Assembly (NCBI GenBank): GCA_964017155.1
Contig: OZ024863.1
Span: 47,658,019 to 47,722,018, forward strand
Source of the DNA: Oasisia sp. SBJ-2009
Lineage: Eukaryota; Annelida; Polychaeta; Sabellida; Siboglinidae
Direction of reading: 5' to 3'
Length of the DNA: 64,000 bases
Shown here: positions 1 to 17,676 of the stretch, piece after piece
How positions within the stretch are numbered: the stretch's first letter is position 1
How the letters are laid out: every line of letters begins with the position of its first letter
Notes under the pieces: model-generated
What the model saw: only the letters and a program-made list of their open reading frames with translations
Databases searched by the model: none
Told to the model about the DNA's origin: nothing
Program-made: the position numbers and the translations under genes

Positions 1-79
1 TTTTAATAAGTAATTATTTCATCCAGTAGGCATTAGGAATAATTACTGAGCATTAATTAAACCTGTCTGTCCATGACAG

Positions 80-230
80 AGGACGTGCTGAGACACGTGT
101 CTGACTCGAGCGAGCGGACGACGGCGCGACTGAGACGGGAGATGGAGAAGGAGAGAGAGATGACGGCCAAGCGACTGCGACGCTACTACATCAACTCGCT
201 GTCAAAGCTCCTCGAGAAAGAATACGACTG
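80..230 (+). CDS. CEP152: Penultimate exon of a CEP152-like centrosomal coiled-coil protein
   Basis: This internal exon encodes a charged, Arg/Glu-rich helix (residues like RLRREMEKEREMTAKRLRRYYINSL). From memory, the core resembles the human CEP152 stretch RRLRQYFLTCLQQIL just before its disordered C-terminus. CEP152 is the pericentriolar scaffold that recruits PLK4 for centriole duplication. The acceptor is CCATGACAG at 71-79; the donor GTACAT at 231 is weak. The exon ends two bases into a codon, and the next exon supplies the third base, so the phases agree. The ATG at 73 lies in the acceptor and is not a start; earlier exons lie off the window. Family assignment rests on one short helix and on the disordered tail that follows, so another centrosomal coiled-coil protein is possible. 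Confidence 0.55.
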
Positions 231-789
231 GTACATAACCGACTGTTGTTATTTTGTTGTTATTGTCCTCACAACTGTACACAGTGTTCCATTCTCTGTC
301 ACCTCAAAGAATATAATGTAAAAGACTTGCAACATTGCTGATTATCAATGTGTGTCACTTATGTTATCAAAGTCGTCACATAATTTTATAATCACAATGT
401 AAATGTGGGTTCATGTAAAAGTGGGACAATGTTCATGGAAATACATGAAACTTTGTCCACTACTTATTTTTAATTTTTTATACATTTGTATTTTTAGTTC
501 ACATTCAGTGTGAACGAAAACAAGTAAAATTGATTGTGATCAGTGAAATAATATATGTCTCTTTTGCAAAACATAGGCCTATAGGTATATTTTAGTAAAA
601 CGTTGACATTTACAAAGCAGGACACCAGATTGTCATAAGGTAATATTTCCTTTCCAAGATCTATTATGTTGACATCATCAGTATACAGTTTAGGAATAAA
701 ATTATTACATTTTGTCGACAAATCCCCGTCTATTATTACTGCAGCCATTATAAGTAAATATGACCTTTAACCCCATTTTCTGTTTGTAG
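231..789 (+). other. Intron between the last two CEP152-like exons
   Basis: This is 559 bases of AT-rich sequence between donor GTACAT at 231 and acceptor TTTGTAG at 789. Apart from short open frames on the minus strand that have no coding character, nothing is seen in it. Confidence 0.6.
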
Positions 790-2761
790 CACCTCAAAGC
801 AGCAGAAGCTTGCCGTGATTGAACGCTCACTCAACAATTTGCCGCTAGGCAGCAGCACCAGTACGACACCGATGACGTCGGTTGACAACACGCCAGAGAC
901 GACCCCTCGTGACCTGAGAACGGTGTCAGTGAGGTCACATGGCAAGTCGGGGTCAAAACCATCTTCGACGAGGCAGTGTGTGACCCCTGATGACCTTGAT
1001 TCTGGGAGACACCGAGACCTGCATTACAGGACGCCTGACGATCTCGACTTGGCAAGAAATAGAGAGCTGCACTCGAGAACCTTTGACGACGTCGATGCCG
1101 TCATACGTAGAGAACTCACGGCAAGGACACCCGACGACCTGGACTCGGAAATACAAAGACAACTACACGCACGGACACCGGACGATCTGGATTACGTAAC
1201 CGGCAAAAATACGAAATCACGGACACCAGATGATCTGGATTCTGTGAGACGTAGAGTCGTAAATTCACGGACACCAGATGACTTGGATTCTGTCAGACGT
1301 CGGGACGTGAATTCACGCACACCGGATGACTTGGATTCGGTCAGACGTAGAGACATGAAATCACGGACACCAGATGATTTGGATTCTGTCAGACGTAGAG
1401 ACATAAATTCACGCACACCAGATGATTTGGATTCGGTCAGACGTAGAGATATGAAATCACGGACACCAGATGACTTGGATTCGGTCAGACGTAGAGACAT
1501 GAATTCACGAACACCAGATGACTTGGATTCTGTCAGACGCAGGGACGTGAAATCACGGACACCAGATGACTTGGATTCAGTCAGACGTAGAGACATGAAA
1601 TCACGGACACCGGATGACTTGGATTCTCTCAGACATAGAGACGTGAAATCACGGACACCGGATGATCTGGACTCTGCACGAGGCCGTGACCGACTCTGTG
1701 TGACCGAGAGTTCTGTGAAGCACATGAGTCGACGTAGCGTAACACCAGATGATCTCGACTCTGACTACAGTCACCGCGTCGGTAGTAGGCACCATGGCAG
1801 CAAGCACAAGCACGTTGAATCCGAGGCTAGCATGCAACGGACGAAATCTCTGTCCTCAATCCTTCATTCCTCTATTGCATCATGGGAGTTGGCAAACAGG
1901 GCGATCCTTCAGCCTCAGGGAGAAGGGGCTCGGGATTCAGATGGACTCTACTTCCAGTCGGGATTAGACCCAGCCGCAAGAGATACAAACGGGTATCACG
2001 ACAACACACACACGACAGACAAGATGACATCACACGAGCAAGGCCATTCCTCGGGCAGAGAACATCCTTCAGGGATATCTACGGCTACTAACGTAGTTGG
2101 CATGCTCCACGGCAGTGATACTCATGGATATGCACTGTCCCAGGACAACCGTCCGGCCGAAAGAAAAACAGGCAAGTCGACAGGACTAAGTAGGAAGTCT
2201 CCAGTAAGTGGCTCCACCTACAGGTACACATCATTGCGGAAGACAACCAATTTGACGCAATCTGCCGGTGCCCTGTCATTGCGCTCCAAGTCCGTGCCAC
2301 ACCTCCTTGACGACGCCAACACGCATCTGTCGTCGAAGACGCTCTTCCGAAACCTTGACGAGAAGCCACGAAGGTACAACCCTCCAGCCGAGCGGCTGGA
2401 CTCTGTGAACCGTCATGGTGACGCTGCCACGTCAGTTACGTTGTCTGCGTCGCCCGACCTTGTCCGACACACGACACTGGCCACCACTGCAGGTCAGAGC
2501 GACAGACACGCCACTATTCGACACGTCCGACAAGCTGACGCGGCAGGTGACTACCAGCGACACAGCTTTCTTCCTGTCGAGGGAGCCGCACAACCGTCAA
2601 GGCACCACACACTGTTGTGTCATCCGACAGCCGTGTCAAGTCGTCACTGCAGTGGTGACGCACCCGACGCGTCGGACAGAGCATTCAAACCAGCGACAGG
2701 AAGACACACCCAGGTGCCGGCGGCGCCACCGGTCAAACTGTACCACATTGACAATGTGTAG
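790..2761 (+). CDS. CEP152: Last exon of the CEP152-like gene, with fifteen 16-residue TPDDLDS repeats
   Basis: The acceptor TTCTGTTTGTAG ends at 789. The exon continues the helix (TSKQQKLAVIERSLNNL) and then becomes disordered for about 640 residues to a TAG stop at 2759-2761. Residues encoded by 983-1702 form fifteen contiguous 16-residue units, TPDDLDSVRRRDxxSR; a sixteenth TPDDLDS stands alone at 1742. The remainder is rich in Ser, Thr, Arg and His (about 1745-2761) with no recognisable domain. Human CEP152 also ends in a long disordered tail, but I recall no such repeat in it. The antisense frame at 1192-1725 is open only because of the 48-base period. The coding claim is strong because the frame is open for 650 codons and the 48-base repeat keeps it; the gene name is less sure. 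Confidence 0.8.
983..1702 (+). repeat. Coding minisatellite, 15 x 48 bp (TPDDLDS units)
   Basis: Units start every 48 bases at 983, 1031, 1079 and so on to 1655. Units 1-5 are diverged (TFDDVDAVIRRELTAR is unit 3), while units 6-14 are nearly identical, which indicates recent expansion or gene conversion. The variable last residues alternate between xKSR and xNSR, hinting at a higher-order two-unit repeat. Unit length divisible by three keeps the frame open. Confidence 0.95.
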
Positions 2762-4043
2762 ACGTCAGACCTTGGACATCTCGTCCAGTGCAAGTTTCTG
2801 TGATACATTCGTGTTGTACTCGAGTGAATGTAGACAAGCAGTATAGTTATATGAAAGAGCTGTTTCTTTAATTTTGTTACAAAATATAATCTAGTGCCAG
2901 TAGAAGAGCGTATTGTATTGTTTACAGGTATATTTGAATTTGTATATATTTATTGTATTTATTTCCGTCCACGTAGTTTCTTTGAGGTTTTCTTACAGTA
3001 TTTTAATTGGTCCAAAATGTTGTCCTGGAAACCCAATATGTAACAATATTTTACAAAGTTAAATCCACATCAAAATATATATATATTGCTACAATAATCC
3101 CCTCTCTAGAACCAAACACCCTGCAAAACTTACCTTCTCTTTTAGACTAATTGTTAGCACCTGAAGAGACGGTTATTGCGTATGAACCAGTTTTAAATAT
3201 AAAATATGAAATCATGTTTGACAGTATTCTTATAACTATTTAAGTCTGCTGGGCTAACTTTAAGCAAATTATTTTTATGTTTTAAAAATACATCTGGGGT
3301 GTCCTCATTTTACTTGGGTCATGAGATCAGTAGAAATGAGGACATTGTGTCAGTTTGGTAGTGTGGTAACATCTCATTAACTCGAACACTAAGGAACCAG
3401 AATAACTTTCGAACTGGTGACTGACAAGGCAATTATGATCCAGCATCAACTGTATGCTGATTTCGAGCAACATTTTTTTTCGTTTTCGGATTTCGAGTTA
3501 ATGTCAAGTTTCTCACATAAACTGCTGATTGCTTTTGACACTGGCTGTACACCCACTTTTTAGCCCAGCTTTTATTGCCTTTCATGTCTGTATCTTTGTA
3601 GTATATTCATGAGGAGCAAGTCCAGTGCTGGGATGTCATTGTTTTATGCATATACTTAATGAAATTCATCTTCCACTGAATATTCTAGACATCATCATTG
3701 TGTGTTGTATATCAGACTTGTGCCAGTGTTCATCACAAACCAAAACATATTTTTCATATGAAGATTTTATTATGAAATAAAAATTAATCGCCATGATAAT
3801 AATCATATTTTGTTCGTATATAGTACAATACTGTAATGTAATATTGAATATTCAGCAGCAGTATGATCAACTTTCATATTATATGTCATCACCAATTATA
3901 CTAATCATGACCATATAATACGAGAGCTGACTAGTAGGCCACGAAAACTACAAAAAACAGCGGTACACAAACATTTCTTGAAATATGAATATATTTTACA
4001 ATCCCGTCATTATAAATTTATACTCCAGAATTTGTCATATGAG
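2762..4043 (+). other. 3' untranslated and intergenic sequence between convergent genes
   Basis: AT-rich sequence without credible open frames follows the CEP152-like stop. Around 3350-3515 the phrases TTAACTCGAAC and TTTCGAGTTAATG form a loose inverted pair, possibly the relic of a small DNA transposon. A two-way polyadenylation signal lies at 3766-3781. Confidence 0.6.
3766..3781. terminator. Back-to-back polyadenylation signals for convergent genes
   Basis: AATAAA occurs on the + strand at 3776-3781, about 1 kb after the CEP152-like stop. TTTATT at 3766-3771 reads AATAAA on the - strand, about 780 bases after the RAMAC stop. The two sit within a near-palindrome of 18 bases (TTTTATTATGAAATAAAA). 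Use of either signal is inferred, not shown. Confidence 0.45.
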
Positions 4044-4528
4044 AACAAAACATTTTCAATCTTCGTTAAGAAATAGTTCAGTTTAGTAAATACACCAGCC
4101 ATCGCTGAGAAAGCGATTAGTAATGGCTATACCTAGAATCACATTTGTTAGCTGAAATGACAAAACATTTTCAATCTTGGTTAAAAAATAGTTAAGTTTA
4201 GTTTAACACACCAGCCATCGCCGAGGAAGCGATTAGTAATGGCTATACCTAGAATCACATTTGTTAGCTGAAATGACAAAACATTTAAATCTTAGTTAAG
4301 AAATAGTTTAGTTTAGTTGAACGCACCAGCCATCGCTGAGGAAGCGATTAGTAATGGCTATACCTAGAATCACCTTTGTTAGCTGAAATGACAAAACATT
4401 TTCTATCTTGGTTAAACAAATTTTTTAGTTTCGTTTAGTTTGGTTTGTTTAGTTTAACACACCAGCCATTGCTGAAGAAGTGATTAGTAATGGCTATACC
4501 TAGAATCACATTCGTTAGTTGAAATGAC
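4044..4528. repeat. Four tandem copies of a ~116-bp unit downstream of RAMAC
   Basis: Copies are recognised by ACACCAGCCATCGCTGAG followed by GCGATTAGTAATGGCTATAC. The CACCAGCC landmark starts at 4093, 4209, 4324 and 4460, giving spacings of 116, 115 and 136. The last spacing is longer because of an extra GTTTAGTTT-rich stretch. The array ends 25 bases from the RAMAC stop and would lie in its 3' UTR if transcription runs to the signal near 3770. Confidence 0.9.
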
Positions 4529-4552
4529 AGTGGTCACACATTCCCTGTTACA

Positions 4553-5414
4553 TTAGTAAGGTTTATATCTCTGATCCTGGCTCCTCTGTCCGGCATAGGA
4601 CACCCGATCACGATCACGCCTGTCCCTGTTGTAGCTGTCCTGGTGACCATGTGACCTCCTGTCCTGCCAGTTCTGGTGTCCCTGGTAGGGCGAGCCGTGT
4701 CCATGACGGTTGTCATGACCGTGATAGTTGTCACGTCTATGATAGTTGTCGCGCCCATGATAGTTGTCACGGTCACGATAGTTGTTACGGTCACGATAGT
4801 TGTCGTGTCCACGATGTTGGTCCCTGTCGGAAACATTCACCAGTATTCAGATTAAGTTTGTCAATTTAATTGTTTCTTTTGTCACCTTACATTCATATTA
4901 CAATGAATTGAACATATCTATCTAACATAAACTATTTACGTTGAGTTAACTTATGCAAATGGTTTATTTTGTTATCATAAAATAATTCCACAAACTAGCA
5001 AAAATTTTCATGATAGGATTTGTTTAAAAAAAGATATGTCAAAAGTTGCTCTATCTCTGGAATAGTATATCTAGCATCAAAGTCCATTTTTTTCTATAAT
5101 AAAACATGCAGTTGTGTTAAACGAACTGCATAATTTTTTCAGATAACTAATTACAGACTTTAACGTCAATTAATGTAACCATCAATGGAGTGATTCAAAT
5201 GAAGTTAATTTTTTAAACACTACCTTGAATAGTCATATGTCCGTTTGGGTCGGGCATACCAGTTGTCAACACAGGGTGGCGCTGCTAGTGGTGTGTTGAA
5301 ACAGGTCATGTAGTCCTTATCATTCTCCGTGTATCTGTCTTTGAAGAGCTCCTCCAGGAGGGCAAGTTCTGCCTGCTCGGGCGAAGTGTGTTCCTCATCT
5401 CCTGCACTTGCCAT
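4553..5414 (-). CDS. RAMAC: RAMAC: activating subunit of the mRNA cap guanine-N7 methyltransferase
   Basis: Two exons, 5414-5224 and 4823-4553, join to 153 residues. The start is the ATG at 5414 (MASAGDEEHTS). Residues about 18-54 (LALLEELFKDRYTENDKDY, then PPCVDNWYARP) match the human RAMAC activation domain (FEEMFASRFTENDKEY, PPIVEEW). RAMAC binds and activates RNMT and binds RNA through an Asn/Arg-rich tail. Here that tail is a run of RDNYHG-like hexamers with unusually many histidines, ending DQRYKPY. The donor is AAG/GTAGTG (GT at 5223-5222) and the acceptor is CCGACAG ending at 4824; phase 2 is completed to Arg across the junction. The gene is convergent with the CEP152-like gene and divergent from cyclin H. 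Confidence 0.88.
4690..4818 (-). repeat. 18-bp coding repeat in RAMAC (hexapeptide RDNYHG)
   Basis: On the + strand CACGATAGTTGT-like words recur every 18 bases, encoding [R/H]-D-N-[Y/N]-[H/R]-[G/D/R] on the minus strand. About seven units make up the RNA-binding tail. Slippage between units is the likely source of length change. Confidence 0.85.
4824..5223 (-). other. RAMAC intron
   Basis: A 400-base AT-rich intron with consensus ends on the minus strand (GTAGTG donor, CCGACAG acceptor). No repeat or open frame of interest is seen inside. Confidence 0.85.
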
Positions 5415-5497
5415 CTGACACAACAGAAAGTCATGTTTACCATTGAACACTGAACAAGAAGGAGTGATATTCGGTAGCTGTTAATAGTTAGTTTATT

Positions 5498-5919
5498 TAG
5501 GGACCGGCAAATCCGCTAGGGGCGCGTGGGTAGGTCGGTTGAAAATTTTGTCCATTGGGCTTTTCTACTCATGAGGGGAGGCCCAGGGAAACTCCTTTTA
5601 AGAGCCTGGTATTAATCATATGACGGTGAAATCACATTTTTCTGAGACCCAAGATGACAGAGAATGCCAACGTGTGAATTGTAAAATTTTAGGTGTGTTA
5701 TTTAATTTTGATGAGTGAATATGAACGTATGCTAAACAGCAGGCTGTGCAGTGGTCACAAATTTTGTATAATTTTTTTAAAGTTAAAAGGGCCATAGGTT
5801 TTGACTGCATGAAGATATTGTAATTCTGTAAATGGTATCTTGTTACCTATTATACATACAATCGACATGCACCATCATAAACTTGGTATATATATTCTTA
5901 ATTTTTTTGCTGGTCCCTA
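5498..5919. mobile_element. 422-bp MITE-like element with inverted ends
   Basis: The left end reads TAGGGACCGGCAAAT and the right end, on the opposite strand, TAGGGACCAGCAAAA, so 13 of the first 14 bases pair. No transposase frame is present. It is flanked by imperfect direct repeats of about 57 bases (5440-5496 and 5921-5975, both carrying ACACTGAACAAG and CGGTAGCTGTTAAT), much longer than a normal target duplication. Confidence 0.65.
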
Positions 5920-5975
5920 CCATTGTACACTGAACAAGGAGTGATACACGGTAGCTGTTAATGGTTAGTTTGGTT

Positions 5976-6560
5976 GTATGGTCAGTGTTGGGATGGTTGC
6001 TTAGCGGACAGTTGATCTCCAAAAAGTTATCTTACTGAATACAAGTTGTGGCGTCGTTTTGAAGATACAAATACTAAAAAAAAAGGAACTATTTAATATA
6101 AAGTCATAGTCATAGACGCAAACATGATTTTTTTTTCAAAAAATTATGTCGCTGGTTTGATGCCAAATACTTAAATAAAATATTTGGGTGAGCAACTATA
6201 CGGTGAGCAACTGTCCCTGACTCAGCTGGTGCAGGGCATCAGCCTGGGTCCTGGGACAGTATTACATAACTGGATTTGGATTACACGCAAGTGGGCGATA
6301 TTGCAGAACCAATCTTTGTTTTCTGTTGATCTCAAATCAAACGGTATTACAACACCTTCTCGTTTCGAGTGCAACAATTATAGTACGGATTAGTAGACTC
6401 TGAGCACGTACATCTAACGGGTGAAGTTCAGGAAGTATAGTATGAAGAAAATACGCCCACGCCCACCTTTGAACAAAATTGTAATACGAAGTACCACACC
6501 AATTTTGGTAATTGAATATATCACAATATTTATCTCGTTGACATCTCGCCCTAGTTATTT
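5976..6560. other. Upstream intergenic sequence between RAMAC and cyclin H
   Basis: AT-rich with short A and T runs. The short open frames at 6184-6606 have no coding signature. Promoters of the two divergent genes should lie between about 5420 and 9950, but I see no core-promoter motif to place them. Confidence 0.4.
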
Positions 6561-6564
6561 TCTT

Positions 6565-6655
6565 CTTCTAGTTGTTTCCAGCAATCGGCAATGTTCTATT
6601 AACTGACTAGTACATATATATTATATTATGGTTAAAATGTTATGGTTTTATGAGA
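6565..6655 (+). repeat. Fragment of a dispersed repeat also present at 45.9 kb
   Basis: CTAGTTGTTTCCAGCAATC ... AACTGACTAGTACATATATA ... GTTATGGTTTTATGAG matches 45927-46010 at roughly three bases in four by eye. A second part of the same repeat (GGTCACTGCCAGAGTGCT) appears at about 7434-7470, suggesting the LINE remnant between them was inserted into it. Confidence 0.45.
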
Positions 6656-6714
6656 TTTCATTTATGGGATTGCTGTTTCGTGTATGCTCCCATACATGAA
6701 ACAACATACATGAA

Positions 6715-7090
6715 ACAAAAGTACATACAAATCCACGCACGCATTAATGCTTGTGCATACTCTTTCTACCCGAGAGTCATAAGAACCTGGAACTTACTCC
6801 CTCAGAAATCATAAGCATACCGACACTACACCCAGTCTTTCCAACAAGGACTCCGTTCCAACAAACCCACCTTGTTGCTCAAAGCTCAGGTACCTCACCA
6901 GACTTTAGGCTTAGCTTTCTTTAGTTAGATCCAGAGACTGATTTTAATCCGCACAAATTACCGGTATTACTACACTTGTTTACACAGTTATTTGGGCGCC
7001 GTTATTTGTACGTTTTAATTGTATTATTATTATTCTAAATTTTATGTTCATGCACCCTTAACATTGCGCTCCGCACCACTCATATGTTAG
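6715..7090 (+). pseudogene. Decayed LINE ORF2 C-terminus and 3' end
   Basis: At 6750-6810 the frame reads AYSFYPRVIRTWNLLP, the familiar C-terminal signature of CR1/Jockey-type LINE ORF2 proteins, followed by a stop and more LINE-like sequence in a shifted frame. The 3' part ends in ATTATTATTATT around 7022. It is a dead, 5'-truncated copy. Confidence 0.6.
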
Positions 7091-7497
7091 CTCCAGAAGG
7101 GGCTGTGTGGACGCCAAAGACCGCTAAAGACCACGTAAGTATACGGCGTTCGCAGCGTTTCGCCCAGTTTTGGCGTGGCACTTTGGGTTGTTACCCAGCG
7201 CGTTCCCGCGGCTTACGTGTGTTGTTATAATTTAATCTTTTTGTAATGGTTATTTGGTGGGACATCTTACACAGTTAATATGTAGGTCCATGTTTCATTT
7301 TATCACATGCAACATCATACATTTCTAGCCACATCGTGTAAATTTCCCTACACATTGGTGTTACCCTGGGCGATAATAGGCCATTCTTACAGGTTCTTAT
7401 GTTATGGAACTATGCTGTCACCGACTGATTGTGCGGTCACTGCCAGAGTGCTAAGTGCTTGTGTTTCTCACAGGTTGGATTCTAATCTAAGAAGGTT

Positions 7498-8415
7498 GAT
7501 TCAGTATTAGGGCCGTTGCTATTCACCCTGTATATCAATGATCTACCGAGCGTGGTTAAGCACAGTAAGGTGGTTCTGTATGCAGATGATACAGCATTCT
7601 TTGTCTCTGGGAAATGTATAGAAAACACCCAGATGCAATTGAATGATGACTTAGAAACCGTCAGCAAGTGGCTCAATGTGAATAGATTGACTCTGAACGC
7701 AAACAAAACTAAAACAATGCTCTTTGGTACTCAACAACATCTGTCGAAACGGGAGGGGGGACTTAAACTCAACATTAACGGGGAATCTTTGGAACAAGTC
7801 AGTTGCTTCAAATACCTGGGCCTTTGGTTTGATCCTTCTCTAAACTAGAAAAAACATGTAGACTGCATCAGTAAAAAAATATCGCAACGCATCGGTGTGC
7901 AGTCACGAATTCGGCCTTTCATCTGTACAACCACCGCAAACACTCTCTTCAAAACTATGATAGCCCCCATCATCGATTACGGGGACATCATGTGGTCCAA
8001 GGGACCTCAAAGTAATCTTAAACGAATACAAAAACTACAAAACAAAGCGTGCAGAGTCATTCTACGATGTAGGCGGCGGACTCACATATCAACCATGCAT
8101 AGCTCACTCGGATGGCTAACATCCCAAAATAAAATAAAGCTACACAAAATGTTAATGGTTGGCAAATGCCTGCTGGGGGATGTACCCTCATATCTCCGTG
8201 GCAAATGTATACGTGCCAAAGACTTTCACTCCTACTCGACCAGAAATGCTAACTGTAATCTGTTTATACCACGTGTCACCTGCAATGCAGGTAAGAATCT
8301 TTTCTGCTACGAAGGCGCTGTGCTTTTCAATACTCTAAATAACACTGTCAAAACTAGTCAAAGCTACAAAGAGTTCAAAGATAAATGTAAGACATGTTTT
8401 AATCACCTTATATAG
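7498..8415 (+). pseudogene. CR1/Jockey-like LINE reverse transcriptase fragment, broken by a stop
   Basis: The frame opens in the RT core as SVLGPLLFTLYINDLP and contains the catalytic box YADDTA (7581-7598), the later motif FKYLGL (7809-7826), and a C-terminal region (YSTRNANCNLFIP, FNTLNNTVKTS) typical of CR1/Jockey LINEs. An in-frame TAG at 7846-7848 splits it into 110 and 172 residues, and everything upstream of the RT core (endonuclease, ORF1) is missing. It is therefore a 5'-truncated, inactive copy. A mollusc-type genome would carry many such copies. Confidence 0.88.
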
Positions 8416-8698
8416 AGTACTTCAACAAACTGTGTTGTTGGCAACTTAACTAGGAGTCATACCATGTTTTATCTTAATGTAGATTTTATGTTTTAACTTA
8501 ATTTATATCTTATGTCTGTTACGTCATATATTTTACATTTTTTATATTCTTTATATTTATTTTATATTTTCTTATATTGCATGACTGTACGATTGTGTGT
8601 ATGAGGACCTCACTGAAAAGAAATCTAGTGTATATTTTAATGTGCACTGTATTTAGCTGAGCCATCCTGAATAAATATATTATATCATCATCATCATT
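8416..8698 (+). mobile_element. LINE 3' UTR and tail
   Basis: AT-rich sequence directly after the RT stop ends in AATAAATATATTATATC followed by a short (ATC)n run at 8684-8696, the kind of simple-repeat tail that CR1-like LINEs carry. Confidence 0.6.
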
Positions 8699-9335
8699 TA
8701 ATACTCAGTATATCAAAGTATCAACTCGTAAATACGTAATACTTGCGAAAGTTTGATTAATTGACAACTAACATTGATAATGCTTCATTGTATCGCGATA
8801 CAGTAGATTAAACTTTGGTATCGTCAACCTTTTGATACCACCGATAACTCTGATATGCTTGATCCCTTTGATACATCCAATACCTTTGATATAACAAAGA
8901 AGAATCTAGCCAGTAACACCATTAAGGATGAGAAAACATTTGACTCGTATTCGAAATTTCTAATATTGAAGCCTTTTTCCGCTATTCGATTCAAAATTCT
9001 GAGTGGCTATGCGTAGCTCGATGCTTACTGTAATATCGGTGTTGTGAGGTGGGATCTTTTGTTAGCAGTGTCGGGTTAAGGTTAGGGCTTAGGGTAAGTT
9101 TAGGATTACCTCCCGGTAATTAAAGTTAGCTTAGGATTAGTTGGGGTTAAGGTTAGCGTTAGCATAAAAACTGGATTTTTTTATGTCATTTATGTAGCAA
9201 CGCCTATGATAAATTACTCATGTTATGGTAATCAGCAAGCTATGTACACGTAGCCGCCATAGATCATGTCCAGGTTTGCACGGGTTTGTTTTATAAATTT
9301 TATTCTTTACATGAATTTATATGATTTTATTTTGT
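8699..9335. other. Intergenic sequence without a recognised feature
   Basis: AT-rich sequence. GGTTAGGGTTAG-like words at 9076-9160 are degenerate (GGTTAAGGTTAGGGCTTAGGG) and too few to be a telomeric array. No gene is seen. Confidence 0.5.
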
Positions 9336-9435
9336 TACCTAGTGTGTGTTTATGTATATAAGATATGAGTTTGGTGGCTGTAAGAAGTTGTTTTCATGGT
9401 TAGATCATATGCGATGCACAGCTCAAACTTGTGTC
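9335..9435 (+). repeat. Diverged copy of the fold-back element arm
   Basis: GTTTATGTATATAAGATATGAG, GTTTGGTGGCTGT, GTTTTCATGGTTAG and GCGATGCACAG follow in the same order as in the right arm of the 47.4-49.5 kb element (about 49370-49475). The rest of the element is not recognisable here. Confidence 0.5.
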
Positions 9436-9794
9436 CATGGCTATGGGATGTCGCTGTGTCCCGGCAAGGCATCTCGACACCGTTCAGTATTCTAATCGAA
9501 TTTGAAGCCACTGAGTATTCGATTCCATTCAATATTTATAAAGTTTTGATATACAGTCCTGACCTATGCCTATACCTATGTTTACAGGTTTTATAATGGA
9601 AACCCTAGGCAGTAATGTCACAATTATACATATTGGGTGAGACACATTTAATGATGTCAGCATGTTTTGGAAAACCTGTAGAAATCAAACGATTAACACC
9701 ATTAATTGGTCGTACAACATTTTCTACCTTGCCTGGTGTGCACCACTCATGTCAATTCAGGAAATTATATCTAGAACTTCCAAGTACCAAATGA

Positions 9795-9872
9795 CACATG
9801 CCAGGTTTGAACCCTAGTTCCTTTGATCAACAGTCCAGCATTCTAACCATTATTTTAACCACTGCATCACAC
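9795..9872 (-). mobile_element. tRNA-derived SINE head
   Basis: Read on the minus strand it has an A-box-like TGGTTAGAATGCTGG and a B-box GGTTCAAACC about 40 bases apart, without a good acceptor stem. It resembles the + strand copy at 42366-42450, so both belong to one family. Confidence 0.6.
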
Positions 9873-9954
9873 TTCCAACACCAATACTGTAGGGCACACT
9901 ATGATGCATTGTAGAACTGATACAGTTATTCTAATTGTTTCGTTTACAGAGAAG

Positions 9955-17676
<7,722 letters not shown>

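Noticed and set aside
73..321. 82-codon frame starting at ATG 73 as a complete small protein
   Set aside because: The ATG lies inside the splice acceptor; the conserved helix ends at 230 and the frame after that is intron.
983..1702. CRISPR-like regular spacing of repeats and variable parts
   Set aside because: The variable parts are only codon changes within a coding 48-mer in a eukaryotic exon.
1192..1725. 177-codon antisense open frame with SGVRDFMSLRLTESKS repeats
   Set aside because: It is the shadow of the 48-base TPDDLDS coding repeat; the period of three keeps the antisense frame open too.
6184..6606. Two 61-69 codon frames on the + strand between RAMAC and CCNH
   Set aside because: No splice context or family similarity; composition is that of AT-rich non-coding DNA, and the second runs into a dispersed repeat.
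9070..9165. GGTTAGGG-like words suggesting an interstitial telomere repeat
   Set aside because: The words are irregular (GGTTAAGGTTAGGGCTTAGGG, GGTTAGCG) and cover under 100 bases without a regular six-base period.
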